From: Planctomycetota bacterium
GTDB lineage: Bacteria > Planctomycetota > UBA11346
DNA length: 52,508 nt
Assembly: GCA_013696105.1 (NCBI GenBank)
Contig: JACCZE010000098.1
Location: 1 to 52,508, forward strand
Direction of reading: 5' to 3'
Numbering within the stretch: the first letter of the stretch is position 1; the number at the start of each line of letters is the position of its first letter. Made by a program: the position numbers and the translations under genes. This document shows, piece by piece, positions 25,722 to 35,952 of the stretch. The notes beneath the pieces are model-generated. The model had not been told where the DNA came from. It worked only from the letters and a program-made list of their open reading frames with translations, and did no database searches.

Positions 25722-27665
25722 ATGTCCGCCCCGCTCACATACGTACCCCATCGTCTCGGGTATCGCCGCCGCCTCAGCCGCGCGGTCATGGTCGGTTCGG
25801 TCCAGGTCGGCGGCGCGGCCCCCATCGCACTGCAGAGCATGTGCACGACCAAGACCACCGATGTCGATGCCACCGTGCGCCAGAGCTGCCTGCTCGCGGA
25901 TGCCGGGTGCCAGATCGTGCGCATCACCGCACCGGGCGTGAAGGACGCGCAGGCGCTCAAGGCGATCCGGGCCGGATTCTCTGCCGCTGGATTCGCCCGC
26001 ATTCCGCTGGTCGCCGACATCCACTTCATGCCGCCCGCGGCGATGGAGGCGATCGAGCACGTCGAGAAGGTGCGCATCAATCCGGGCAACTTCGCCGACA
26101 AGAAGCGTTTTGCGGTCAAGGACTACACCGACGCGCAATACGCCGAGGAGCTCGAGCACGTCGCCGAACGATTCCTGCCCCTGGTGCGGCGGGCGAAGAC
26201 CCTCGGCCGCGCCCTGCGCATCGGCACCAATCACGGCTCGCTGTCCGACCGCATCATGAATCGCTGGGGCGATTCGCCCGCGGGCATGGTCGAGTCGGCG
26301 CTCGAATTCATCCGCATCGCCGAATCCGAAGGCTACCGCGACCTGATCATCTCGATGAAATCGTCGAATCCGAAGGTCATGGTCCAGGCCTACCGTCTGC
26401 TGGTCGCCCGGCTGGATCAGCATGGTGACGCCTATCCGCTGCACCTGGGTGTCACCGAGGCGGGCGACGGCGAGGATGGACGCATCAAGAGCGCATCCGG
26501 TATCGGCGCGCTGCTCGAGGACGGCATCGGCGACACCATCCGCGTCAGCCTGACCGAGCCACCCGAGTTCGAGATTCCGGTCGCACGCGCCCTGGTGGCG
26601 CGGTACACGACCTGGAATGCCATCGCGCCTCCTCCATCCTCGCCGGTGGAAGCGATCGATCCCTTCCGCTTCACCAAGCGCATCGCCGAGATCGTGCGCA
26701 TCGGCGCGGACCTGCCGATCGGCGGCGGGCTCACCCCCCGCGTGCTGGTCCCCTCCGGGGCGCCAGGGCCGCGCGGCGCAGAACCCTTCGCCGATGCGAT
26801 GGTCGACGATCAGCAGCTCTGGTTCCTGCAGGCGCACAGCATTCCAGGCGCCGAACGGTGCCAGAACAAGACGACCGCCGCCGCCCGTGCAGCTGCCCCG
26901 CGGTCATCCGCGCTGCCGCTGGTGCACCTGCGGACCGGCGCCTGCGCCGCGGAAGCCGCGATCGCCTCGGGCTCGCTCGTGCTGCTGCGCCTGGGCGATG
27001 ACGATCCCGCATCCGCTTTGCGCACCACCATTCCCGCCATCCCCGATGGCTGCGTGGTCGGCATCGCCGAACCCGGCATCATCGGCGAGACCCGCGCGTA
27101 TCGCCTCCTGGCCGCGGTGATCGAAGAATCCTTTCGTTCACACGAGGCCGGTTCGCCCGGAAGCGGACGCCGCCTGCCGATCTGCATCGCGCTGCCATTC
27201 CAACGCGACGAACTGGGGATCGCGGCCATCGCCGGCGGACTGCTGGTGGATGGCATCGGTGATTGCGTGTATCTGCCCGCCTGCGCGGATCCGCGCCGCC
27301 TGTCCTTCACCCTCCTGCAGGCGGTCAAGGCGCGCATCACGCGCGCGGACTTCGTCGCCTGCCCGAGCTGTGGACGCACCCAGTTCGACCTGATGGAGGT
27401 CACCGCGCACATCAAGGAGGTCACCGCGCATCTCGACGGCGTGACCATCGCGATCATGGGCTGCATCGTCAACGGGCCCGGAGAGATGGCCGATGCCGAT
27501 TTCGGCTACGTCGGCTCGGGACCCGGCAAGATCGATCTCTACCGCGGCAAGGACGTGGTGCGGAAGAACCTGCCGTTCTCGCAGGCGCGTGACGAGCTCG
27601 TCGCTTTGATCAAGGAATCCGGAAAGTGGAAGGAACCGGCTCCGGCTCCGGCACTGACGCACTGA
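25722..27665 (+). CDS. ispG: 4-hydroxy-3-methylbut-2-enyl diphosphate synthase, long form
   Basis: VGGAAPIALQSMCTTKTTDVDATV, CPSCGRTQFDL, MGCIVNGPGEMADADFGYVGSGPGKIDLYRGK; 647 aa with central insertion. Confidence 0.95.
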   Translation: MSAPLTYVPHRLGYRRRLSRAVMVGSVQVGGAAPIALQSMCTTKTTDVDATVRQSCLLADAGCQIVRITAPGVKDAQALKAIRAGFSAAGFARIPLVADIHFMPPAAMEAIEHVEKVRINPGNFADKKRFAVKDYTDAQYAEELEHVAERFLPLVRRAKTLGRALRIGTNHGSLSDRIMNRWGDSPAGMVESALEFIRIAESEGYRDLIISMKSSNPKVMVQAYRLLVARLDQHGDAYPLHLGVTEAGDGEDGRIKSASGIGALLEDGIGDTIRVSLTEPPEFEIPVARALVARYTTWNAIAPPPSSPVEAIDPFRFTKRIAEIVRIGADLPIGGGLTPRVLVPSGAPGPRGAEPFADAMVDDQQLWFLQAHSIPGAERCQNKTTAAARAAAPRSSALPLVHLRTGACAAEAAIASGSLVLLRLGDDDPASALRTTIPAIPDGCVVGIAEPGIIGETRAYRLLAAVIEESFRSHEAGSPGSGRRLPICIALPFQRDELGIAAIAGGLLVDGIGDCVYLPACADPRRLSFTLLQAVKARITRADFVACPSCGRTQFDLMEVTAHIKEVTAHLDGVTIAIMGCIVNGPGEMADADFGYVGSGPGKIDLYRGKDVVRKNLPFSQARDELVALIKESGKWKEPAPAPALTH

Positions 27666-27695
27666 TGCATTGCCACCTCCGCGCGCCCGCCCATC

Positions 27696-28604
27696 TCATC
27701 GGGTGATCGCGATCGCCATCATGCCGACCCAGCCCACCGCCGCGCACAGCATCCAGCGATCGCGGCCGAGCAGCCGTTCGGGTTCTCCGCCATCTCCACG
27801 GCGCGTGACCAGCCAGACGTAACGCCAGATGCCCAGAGCGACCGGAGCGACGGTGATCGCCAGCAGCGGATGCGTCGCTGCGGTCGGCGATCGAGTCGCA
27901 GCCAGGGCGTAGCACGCGATCGTCGCCAGCGCGATCGCCACCAGCACGCGCCGCCATGCCACCGCCTGATAGCTGCGCAGCACCACGCGATGCACCTGGT
28001 TGGTCGTGGACAGCAGCTCCGCCTCGCTCAGCCGCTTGCCCAGAGCCAGCAGCAGCGCGAGGAAGCCGACGCTGGCGAGGAAGAGGGTCGAGATGTCCGC
28101 TTCGATCGCGATCACCCCCGCGACGGCCCGCATCACGAACACCAGGGCGATGACCAGGATGTCGAGCGCGACCACGTGCTTGAAGACCAGCGAATAGCCG
28201 AGCGCGATCGCGAGATAGGCCCCCAGGAGCACGGCGAGCGCCGGTGAGATGATGTGGGCGAGCACGATGCCCGATCCTCCGAGCAGCGCCGCCGCCACTC
28301 CCGCGCTCGAGCGGCTGATCGCCCCGGAAGCGATGGCCCTCTGCCGCTTGCGCGGGTGCAGCTGGTCGCGTCTGACGTCCAGGATGTCGTTCACCAGGTA
28401 ACCGCTGGCAGCGGCCATATGGAACAGCACCGCGGCCGCACAAGCGATCAGCACCGGGCCCGGATGCAGGAATTGCCCGGTCGGCAGCAATCCGACCAGC
28501 ACGACCGCCCCCTTGGGCCATTGTCGCAGCCGCAGTGCCGAGCCCCAATGCGCGACGCTGGTCCACCTCGAAGGAGCGGCAGGTTCTCCGACAGGTGCCG
28601 ACAT
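27696..28604 (-). CDS. UbiA-family prenyltransferase, decaprenyl-phosphate phosphoribosyltransferase-like
   Basis: LRLRQWPKGAVVLVGLL, GYLVNDILDVRRDQLHPRKRQRAIASGAIS, KHVVALDILVIALVFVMRAVAG. Confidence 0.85.
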   Translation of the reverse strand: MSAPVGEPAAPSRWTSVAHWGSALRLRQWPKGAVVLVGLLPTGQFLHPGPVLIACAAAVLFHMAAASGYLVNDILDVRRDQLHPRKRQRAIASGAISRSSAGVAAALLGGSGIVLAHIISPALAVLLGAYLAIALGYSLVFKHVVALDILVIALVFVMRAVAGVIAIEADISTLFLASVGFLALLLALGKRLSEAELLSTTNQVHRVVLRSYQAVAWRRVLVAIALATIACYALAATRSPTAATHPLLAITVAPVALGIWRYVWLVTRRGDGGEPERLLGRDRWMLCAAVGWVGMMAIAITR

Positions 28605-28771
28605 CCCCGGATGGTGATGCGCAGCGGTCGAAGACAAGTCGGCTTCGAAGCGCTCCTCCCGGCGACGTTGCCGACCCCACAACCGTCAAATCGGGCTTCG
28701 CGGCCCCGGATACGAGATGCGTGTGGTCACCCTTGCTCGTTCGGTGGCATCACGTACCACCCGATGTGCCG

Positions 28772-29893
28772 ATGATCAGATCGCAGCTGTGCCATGAGCG
28801 CGACTTCCAACAACCGTGGTATCGCGGCTGGGTCGAGGCGATGCGACAACAGGTCAGGCTTCACCGTAAGCAATGGGAGCATGTCGTCATCGCCCAGGCT
28901 CTGTCGGAGCGTGGAATGCTCGCGCCCATGATGCGTGGACTCGGCTTCGGGGTCGGGCTGGAGCCCCTCCCGGCGCTCTTCGCCAGCAAAGGATGCACGA
29001 TCGTCGCGACCGACCAGTCGTCCGAACGCGCGCAGGCGGGTTCATGGGCGAGCACGGATGAGCACTGCTCCAGTTCCGCCCGACTGAACACCGCTGGGAT
29101 CTGCCCTGATGATCTGTTCTCCAGCCGGGTTTCGTTCCGCGCCGAGGATATGAACGCGATCTCCGACGACCTCACGGATTTCGATTTCACCTGGTCCTCA
29201 TGCGCATTCGAGCACCTGGGATCGCTCGAGGCCGGGCTGCGGTTCCTGCTCCGCCAGAGCGAATGCCTCAAGCCCGGCGGTTGGGCGGTGCACACCACCG
29301 AATTCAACGTTTTCTCAGATGCGAAGACCTGGACGTCGGGATCCACGGTGCTCTATCGCCGTAGGGATCTCGACGCCCTTCGCCGGGCAGTGGGCTCGTC
29401 CGGCCTCGAGATCGAAGCCTTCGACTTTTCGCTCGGCGATCTGCCAAACGACTGGTTCATCGACCATTGGCCCTACCATGACGAACCGCACCTGAAGCTG
29501 CTCGTCGCCGATGAACTCGTCACCACGTCGATCGTGCTCGTGTTGCGCAAGGTGGGCGGAACCTCGGCACCACGCGAGCCGATCCTGGATGTCCGGGATG
29601 GTATCACCGCTCCGGTCGTGGACGGCATCCCCACCAAGGCCACACCCAGTGACGAGACGGCTGTCTCAACCGAGCGCCTCATCGCCGATCGGGACGCGTG
29701 GCGTCGGCGCTATGAACAGATCTTCGGCACCGATGATGCACAACGGTCGCTCGAGATCCTCCGTCTCGAGCAGACGTGCCGCCATTGGCGCAACCAGTAT
29801 GAGCGAATAGCGCGGGTCTTCCCGATCAAACAGGCGCTGTGGCTGCGACGCCGCATCCTGGGACTGCCCGACCCGTCGACGACCTCGGAATGA
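28772..29893 (+). CDS. SAM-dependent methyltransferase with C-terminal helical extension
   Basis: GFGVGLEPLPALFASKGCTIVATDQS, FDFTWSSCAFEHLGSLEAGLRFL, CLKPGGWAVHTTEF. Confidence 0.75.
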   Translation: MIRSQLCHERDFQQPWYRGWVEAMRQQVRLHRKQWEHVVIAQALSERGMLAPMMRGLGFGVGLEPLPALFASKGCTIVATDQSSERAQAGSWASTDEHCSSSARLNTAGICPDDLFSSRVSFRAEDMNAISDDLTDFDFTWSSCAFEHLGSLEAGLRFLLRQSECLKPGGWAVHTTEFNVFSDAKTWTSGSTVLYRRRDLDALRRAVGSSGLEIEAFDFSLGDLPNDWFIDHWPYHDEPHLKLLVADELVTTSIVLVLRKVGGTSAPREPILDVRDGITAPVVDGIPTKATPSDETAVSTERLIADRDAWRRRYEQIFGTDDAQRSLEILRLEQTCRHWRNQYERIARVFPIKQALWLRRRILGLPDPSTTSE

Positions 29894-29905
29894 CCCATAC
29901 GCTGT

Positions 29906-31024
29906 TTGGATGAACCCTCGCAACGGCAGAGCATCGGAGCCGATGGATGGGGTCCGGGCGTGAGCATTGCCCTCGATGTCAGTCCTGCTTGTGGCCAATG
30001 GACCGGAGTCGGTCGGTATGTCATCGATCTGGCTCGTGGCCTCGCGGACGCGGACAAACCTGTCGCCGGTGTCTATCAGGGTCACCATGGTCCACCCGAT
30101 GGCGTCCTAGCGCACAGCTGCACGGCGCTACGTCGCTATGACCTGCTCGGCGGCCGTCCCGGTCTGTGGCTGCGGCTACCCCGTCACCTGCGAGCGCTCG
30201 GGGCGGATGTCTACCATGCGCCAACCACTATCGGAGTTCCCGGACGCTCGTGGTCCGGGCGCATCGTCGCCACCGTCCAGGATTGCTATCCACTGATTCC
30301 TGGATCGCAGGTGACCCCCCGCAGCCGACGGCTGTTCACCCGACTTCTGGGAGCCATCTGCAGCCGCGCTGCGGCGATCATTTGTCCGAGCCGCATGAGC
30401 GCCGACGCGGTGCGGTGCTTCGGATGGTCCGGACCGATCGAGATCATCCACTACGGAATCGCCTCGGTGAAGGTTGGCCCGCGGCCAGCCACCGCGGTCG
30501 ACCGTCCATACCTGCTGACCATCGGAGCGATCGAGCCCCGCAAGGGCCTGGACGTGATCGCCCGCGCCATCGCCAGAATGGGCGCTTCCGCGCCACCATG
30601 GGTTCACATCGGGCCGGACCGCCACGACCCGGGCGGCGCCATCCGAGCGGCGATGCGGGCGAGCGGATGCCGGATGCTCGGCTACGTGCCCGATGGTGAA
30701 CGCATGGCCTGGCTGGCCCATGCCGCGCTACTCGCGCAGCCAAGCTCGCTCGAAGGCTTCGGCTATCCGCCGCTCGAAGCGATGCATGCCGGGGTGCCGG
30801 TGGTGGCACGGTCGATCGACGTGATGCGCGAGGTCCTGGCCGACGCGGCGCAGTGGGTGGAAACTGCTGAGCCCGAGGCATGGGCATCGGCGATCGCAGA
30901 AGTGATGAGGGACGAGCGGGCACGCCGCGATCTGGCTGCGCGCGGTCGAGAACGCGCCGCACGCTTCACGCTGGCGCGCATGGCCTCCGAACACCTCGCC
31001 GTCTACCACGGTCGGAGCACGTGA
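29906..31024 (+). CDS. Glycosyltransferase family 4
   Basis: TIGAIEPRKGLDVI, QPSSLEGFGYPPLEAMHAGVPVVA. Confidence 0.85.
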   Translation: MDEPSQRQSIGADGWGPGVSIALDVSPACGQWTGVGRYVIDLARGLADADKPVAGVYQGHHGPPDGVLAHSCTALRRYDLLGGRPGLWLRLPRHLRALGADVYHAPTTIGVPGRSWSGRIVATVQDCYPLIPGSQVTPRSRRLFTRLLGAICSRAAAIICPSRMSADAVRCFGWSGPIEIIHYGIASVKVGPRPATAVDRPYLLTIGAIEPRKGLDVIARAIARMGASAPPWVHIGPDRHDPGGAIRAAMRASGCRMLGYVPDGERMAWLAHAALLAQPSSLEGFGYPPLEAMHAGVPVVARSIDVMREVLADAAQWVETAEPEAWASAIAEVMRDERARRDLAARGRERAARFTLARMASEHLAVYHGRST

Positions 31025-32109
31025 TGCGCGTCGCGCTCGTCACTCCCGAATTTCCCGGCTGCGGACCGAGTTACGGAGTCGGCCAGTACGGGTCGGCTCT
31101 CGCGCGCGGCTTGGCCGAGCGCGGCGCCGAGGTGCTGGTGCTGACCGCCGACGGCGGCGGTGGCCATGCCATCGCGCCAGGCGAGCCGCCTCGGCGCGAT
31201 GCGACCTGGAGCTGTCCCGCAGTGCTCACACCCTTGCGCGCTGCGCCCTGGTTGACCTCGTCTCTCGAACGCTGGCAGCCAGAAGTCGTCGAATTCGCCA
31301 ACTGGGGCGGCCTCGGCGCATGGGTGAGAGGGCCATGGACGACGGTGGTGCGGTTGTCGACCTCTGTACACGCGATCCGTCCCGGGTCGCCATTGCGCCG
31401 CGCGGCGCAGCAGCTGCACTTTGCGTCGGAAGCGCGCACCGTCGCGAAGGCGCGCCGGCTGATCGCGCACAGCGGCGCGATGGCCGTGCTCGGGCAGCGG
31501 CTCTATCGGCGCCGAACGGACTATGTCATCCCACTTCCCTGGTCCGGGCAGCGTCTCGTCGCCGATGTGCTGAGCGACGATGTCCTGTTCGTCGGCAGGC
31601 TGGAGCATCGGAAGGGGATCGATGTACTGCTGGCGGCGTGGCGCCTGGTGCGACGGCAAGATCGGCGAGCGCAGCTTCATCTCGTGGGAGCCGACCACGA
31701 CGGGTTCGGCGCGCGCGCGCTGAGTATCTGGGGAAGCGATGGTGTCGTCGTCCATGGCCGCCTCGAGGAACCCGACCTGATGGCGCTGCGCGCGCGCTGC
31801 CGCATCCAGGTGGTGCCATCGCGCTACGAGAGCTTCGGCCTGACGGCACTCGAAGCGTGGGGAGCGGGGTTGGCGGTGGTCGCCAGCGATACCGGCGGAT
31901 TGTCCGAAGTGGTCGACGACGCGGGCCTGCTGGTTCCTCCCGGCGATGCGCGGGCCTTGAGCACGGCGATCCTGCGGCTGCTCGCGGATCGGCGGCTGTG
32001 CGCCAAGCTCGCGGAGCAGGGAGTCGAGCGGTTGCCGCTGCACACCGTACAACGCTGCGCCGAGCTGACCCTCGCCGCTTACGCCTCGGCCCGCACGAGG
32101 GGCATATGA
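31024..32109 (+). CDS. Glycosyltransferase family 4
   Basis: VGRLEHRKGIDVLLAAW, VPSRYESFGLTALEAWGAGLAVVAS; TGATG overlap with upstream gene. Confidence 0.87.
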   Translation: MRVALVTPEFPGCGPSYGVGQYGSALARGLAERGAEVLVLTADGGGGHAIAPGEPPRRDATWSCPAVLTPLRAAPWLTSSLERWQPEVVEFANWGGLGAWVRGPWTTVVRLSTSVHAIRPGSPLRRAAQQLHFASEARTVAKARRLIAHSGAMAVLGQRLYRRRTDYVIPLPWSGQRLVADVLSDDVLFVGRLEHRKGIDVLLAAWRLVRRQDRRAQLHLVGADHDGFGARALSIWGSDGVVVHGRLEEPDLMALRARCRIQVVPSRYESFGLTALEAWGAGLAVVASDTGGLSEVVDDAGLLVPPGDARALSTAILRLLADRRLCAKLAEQGVERLPLHTVQRCAELTLAAYASARTRGI

Positions 32110-32915
32110 AGCTGGATTTCCTCATTCCAACCAAGGATCGGCACGTTTGCCTCGCCCGCACGCTGACTAGCGTCCGCCGCGCCGCAGCCGCTTGCAAGGC
32201 GGGGATCCTGGTCTGCGACCAATCAGCTGCGGCATATCCGAGCGACGTCGCGGTGACTGTGCTGCACCGCCCGGACATTCGCGGCCTTCCCGCGGCGCGC
32301 AACGCGCTTCTCTCACAAACGCGCGCGGATATCGTCTGTTTCCTCGACGACGACGTGGATGTCGGTGGAGATCTGGGCGCCGAACTTCTGCGATTGGCCC
32401 AGTCGGAAACGGGAATGATGGGTTGGGGTCCTGTGGTCGAAACTCGGGCGAGCCAAATCCGCCGACTCCATCGTCTATCCCAACACGGTGTATTCCGTGA
32501 TCCTCGTCGCCTTCAAGCTCGTCGAAATGATAGGATGACCCCATTCTTGTACGGATGCTGCTTCGCCATCCGTCGACGGCAGGCGCATGCGACCGGATTC
32601 GACGAAAGGCGAGTCGGTTACGCACTGGGAGAAGATCTGGATTTTTTCAGACGCTTGAACCTGCCTCTGCGATTTGACTCGAAGCTGCGGGTCATTCATC
32701 GTCGCGATGGTGGCGGCCGCAGTGATGCCCGCGCGCGCGGTCGGAAGAAAGGGGAATTCCTCGTGTGGTTGGCCCATCGTCATGGTCGACAAAATCCCGT
32801 GACTCCAATCCACCTCGTCCTCGCGGTCGTCGCGGCCATGAGCGGAAGAGGCGATGAACCGGCCGCACCGATTTCCGTGATGACAGCAGCTGCCCGGGCA
32901 TGGTTACGAACATGA
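32106..32915 (+). CDS. Glycosyltransferase family 2
   Basis: DFLIPTKDRHVCLARTLTSV, NALLSQTRADIVCFLDDDVDV; ATGA overlap with upstream gene. Confidence 0.8.
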   Translation: MKLDFLIPTKDRHVCLARTLTSVRRAAAACKAGILVCDQSAAAYPSDVAVTVLHRPDIRGLPAARNALLSQTRADIVCFLDDDVDVGGDLGAELLRLAQSETGMMGWGPVVETRASQIRRLHRLSQHGVFRDPRRLQARRNDRMTPFLYGCCFAIRRRQAHATGFDERRVGYALGEDLDFFRRLNLPLRFDSKLRVIHRRDGGGRSDARARGRKKGEFLVWLAHRHGRQNPVTPIHLVLAVVAAMSGRGDEPAAPISVMTAAARAWLRT

Positions 32916-34255
32916 CCATAGGTGACGCGCGTCTCCATCCGCCATCACCGCACGAGCCATACGCCCGTCAGCGATTGAAGATCCTCTATGACGCATCCAC
33001 CTTCGGATCCGGCATCGGATCCACCCTGCGAGGAGGGATCTTCCGCGTGGTCGACCGCATCGTTGCCGAAGCGATCGATGACCCTGACGTCGATGCGCTC
33101 ATCACCGCCCTATCCTCCGAATGGGCATCCATCAGCACGACCCTCTATTGCAATCAGGTAGGCGAGCCTCTCAAGAGCCGCTTCCGGCGCGGATGGAGGT
33201 CTCTCGCACTTCCCATGTCCGTTCACATCCGGGTGCGCGAGCACCTCTACGCGTGGGAGCAGGCGGGCAGGCCGCGCAGCCTCTCGGCATTTTTCGTGCG
33301 TGCAGCCTGGTTCGCAGCCAAACACACGATCATCCGTTCACCCATTGCCGGCTCATTCGATATCTTCCACTCGCTGTTCCATGCGCTGCCGCCTCATCCT
33401 CACCTGGACTGCAGGGCGAGAGTGATCACCATCTACGATCTCATTCCGATGCTGAATCCTGAATATTTCACGCCGGATATGGTCGCCTATTTCAAGCAGA
33501 TCCTGAAATCGATCGATCCGCTCAGTGACTGGGTCGTTTGCGATTCGGCTTCGACCAAGAGGGATCTGCTTCGCTATGTGGACATCCGGCCAGAACGCGT
33601 CGAAGTCATCCACCTGGCCGCTGACCCGACATTTAGGCGTGTGGATGATGAACAGCGCATCTCCGATGTGCGCGCCCGATACGGCATTCCCGATGGCCGC
33701 TACCTGCTGAGCGTCTCGACGCTCGAGCCGCGCAAAAATCTACCGTTCCTGTTGCGATGCTTCGCACGGCTCCTGGAGTCCGACGCCTTGGCGGGCGTGA
33801 ATCTTGTACTCGCCGGGCCGAAGGGCTGGATGTCCGACCCTATCTATGCCTCCCTGTCGGACCAACGGCTGAAGGGTCGGGTGCATGCGACTGGATTCGT
33901 CGCCGATGAGCATCTCCCAGCTCTGTACACGGGGGCGCTGGCCTTTGTCTATCCTTCGCTCTATGAAGGTTTCGGCCTCCCTCCGCTTGAAGCCATGAGC
34001 TGCGGAACCCCGGTGATAACATCGAACACGAGTTCGCTGCCGGAGGTCGTCGGCGATGCCGGACTGATGGTCGATCCGACCGATGAGTCAGCCCTATGCG
34101 CAGCAATGCGATCCGTGGTCGATGATTGCCACCTGCGCTCGGCATTGTCTGAAAGAGCGCTGGCTCGGGCAAAACGATTCACTTGGCGCTCATGCATGCA
34201 AGATCATGTCACATTCTACCGTCGGATTCTCGACTCCACACAAAAGAATGCATGA
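32912..34255 (+). CDS. Glycosyltransferase family 4
   Basis: VSTLEPRKNLPFLLRCFARL, YPSLYEGFGLPPLEAMSCGTPVITSNTSSLPEVVGDA. Confidence 0.9.
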   Translation: MTIGDARLHPPSPHEPYARQRLKILYDASTFGSGIGSTLRGGIFRVVDRIVAEAIDDPDVDALITALSSEWASISTTLYCNQVGEPLKSRFRRGWRSLALPMSVHIRVREHLYAWEQAGRPRSLSAFFVRAAWFAAKHTIIRSPIAGSFDIFHSLFHALPPHPHLDCRARVITIYDLIPMLNPEYFTPDMVAYFKQILKSIDPLSDWVVCDSASTKRDLLRYVDIRPERVEVIHLAADPTFRRVDDEQRISDVRARYGIPDGRYLLSVSTLEPRKNLPFLLRCFARLLESDALAGVNLVLAGPKGWMSDPIYASLSDQRLKGRVHATGFVADEHLPALYTGALAFVYPSLYEGFGLPPLEAMSCGTPVITSNTSSLPEVVGDAGLMVDPTDESALCAAMRSVVDDCHLRSALSERALARAKRFTWRSCMQDHVTFYRRILDSTQKNA

Positions 34256-34316
34256 TCCAGCAACCGATGACTCCAGCTGAATCCGCACTCTGCCCCGCCA
34301 TCAGCAGCACAGGCCG

Positions 34317-35165
34317 ATGGACGTGAACCAGGACCGGAGGCCAAGCCCACGCATCACCATCCTGCGGAGCCAGCAGTCGACCGGGGAGTATCTGCGGGAA
34401 TGCTGGCAGCGCCGCGAGATCCTGCTGTTTCTCTCACGGCGCGACTTCGTCGTTCGATATCGGCAAACCCTTCTCGGTATCGGGTGGGTGGTGGTCAAGC
34501 CGCTCGCTGCGATGGCGATCTTCACCATCATCTTCAGTAAGATCGCCGGATTACCGAGCCATGGGACTCCATACCCGCTGCTGGTCTTGATCGGGATGAT
34601 CGCGTGGCAACTCTTCGCCACGGTCGTCAACGAATGTTCCATCAGCATCGTCAACAATCCGAGCCTGGTGACGAAAGTCTATTTTCCGCGTATCCTGATG
34701 CCTGTAAGCACGCTTCCGCCCAATCTCGTGGACTTGATCGTCAATACGGCGCTTCTCGCCTTGGTCATGTGCTGGTATGGCATCGTTCCCCCGCAACAGG
34801 TTCTCCTGGCGCCCGTGGCGGTCATGCTCGTAGCCCTGTGTTCGCTCGGCGTAGGATTATGGGCCTCTGCGCTAATGGTGCGGTATCGGGATTTCAAGAA
34901 CATCATTCCAGTGGTCCTGCAATTCGGAATGCTGGTGACCCCTGTGGCATACGCCACCACCGCGGCCCCACCAATATATCAACACTGGCTATGGGTGAAC
35001 CCGTTGTGCGGCTCGATCGACGTCTTGCGTTGGTGTTTGATCCCGGAATCCCAGCCTCCCAGCGCTGAGGCCGTCTTCATCTCGATCTCTGTTTCTCTTG
35101 TGCTCCTTGGGAGCGGCTTTTGGTATTTCAAGAATGCTGAAGCAGGTTTCGCCGATGTCATCTGA
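34317..35165 (+). CDS. ABC-2 type polysaccharide export permease (Wzm-like)
   Basis: LSRRDFVVRYRQTLLGIGWVVVKPLAAMAIFTIIF, VTKVYFPRILMP, RYRDFKNIIPVVLQFGMLVTPVAY. Confidence 0.9.
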   Translation: MDVNQDRRPSPRITILRSQQSTGEYLRECWQRREILLFLSRRDFVVRYRQTLLGIGWVVVKPLAAMAIFTIIFSKIAGLPSHGTPYPLLVLIGMIAWQLFATVVNECSISIVNNPSLVTKVYFPRILMPVSTLPPNLVDLIVNTALLALVMCWYGIVPPQQVLLAPVAVMLVALCSLGVGLWASALMVRYRDFKNIIPVVLQFGMLVTPVAYATTAAPPIYQHWLWVNPLCGSIDVLRWCLIPESQPPSAEAVFISISVSLVLLGSGFWYFKNAEAGFADVI

Positions 35166-35934
35166 CGAAGATGCAATCCCTTCGCAGATCGCAGTGCGCG
35201 TGCGCGGCGTGAGCAAGTTATACCATCGTGAAGCGGATAAACCGGAGCGGTCCACCCTCCGTGACGACTTGGCCGACATGTTGCGATTCGGATGGCTGCG
35301 CCGCGGCGATCGCCGCAAGCCATTCCTCGCGCTCGACCAGTTGTCATTCGATGTCGCTCGGGGGGAGCGTATCGGAATCATCGGGCGCAATGGGGCGGGA
35401 AAATCCACATTGCTCAAGGTCCTCTGCCGCATCAGCCAGCCATCCTCGGGATGGGTGGCGATGCGCGGTCGGGTTGCATGCCTGCTGGAAGTCGGAACCG
35501 GTTTTCATCCAGAATTGAGTGGCCTCGAAAATATCCATCTCAATGGCGCGATCTTGGGACTGTCTCGCGATGAAATCATCCAGCGACTTCCTCAGATCAT
35601 CTCATTCGCAGACATTGGGCCATTCCTGAGCTCACCTGTGAAGCACTACTCTTCCGGGATGTATGTCCGACTCGCCTTCGCGATAGCAGCACACCTCGAT
35701 CCCGACATCCTCATCATCGACGAGGTCCTGGCCGTAGGGGATGTGCAGTTCCGAGAAAAATGCATTGGAACCATGCGGGCGACAACCCATCAATCCAGAT
35801 CTGTCATTTTCGTGAGCCATGATGTGGCCGCAGTGCGAGAAGTCTGTTCCCGGGTTATTCTCATCGAGGATGGCAAGGTCGCATTCGACGGTGCGGTGGA
35901 AGATGGAATTGCGCGTTATGTCGCCAGTGAGTGA
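35155..35934 (+). CDS. Polysaccharide ABC transporter ATP-binding protein (Wzt-like, no C-terminal carbohydrate-binding domain)
   Basis: GIIGRNGAGKSTLLKVLCRI, YSSGMYVRLAFAIAAHLDPDILIIDEVLAVGD, SHD. Confidence 0.92.
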   Translation: MSSDEDAIPSQIAVRVRGVSKLYHREADKPERSTLRDDLADMLRFGWLRRGDRRKPFLALDQLSFDVARGERIGIIGRNGAGKSTLLKVLCRISQPSSGWVAMRGRVACLLEVGTGFHPELSGLENIHLNGAILGLSRDEIIQRLPQIISFADIGPFLSSPVKHYSSGMYVRLAFAIAAHLDPDILIIDEVLAVGDVQFREKCIGTMRATTHQSRSVIFVSHDVAAVREVCSRVILIEDGKVAFDGAVEDGIARYVASE

Positions 35935-35952
35935 AGGCTCCTCGCTTTCCTT

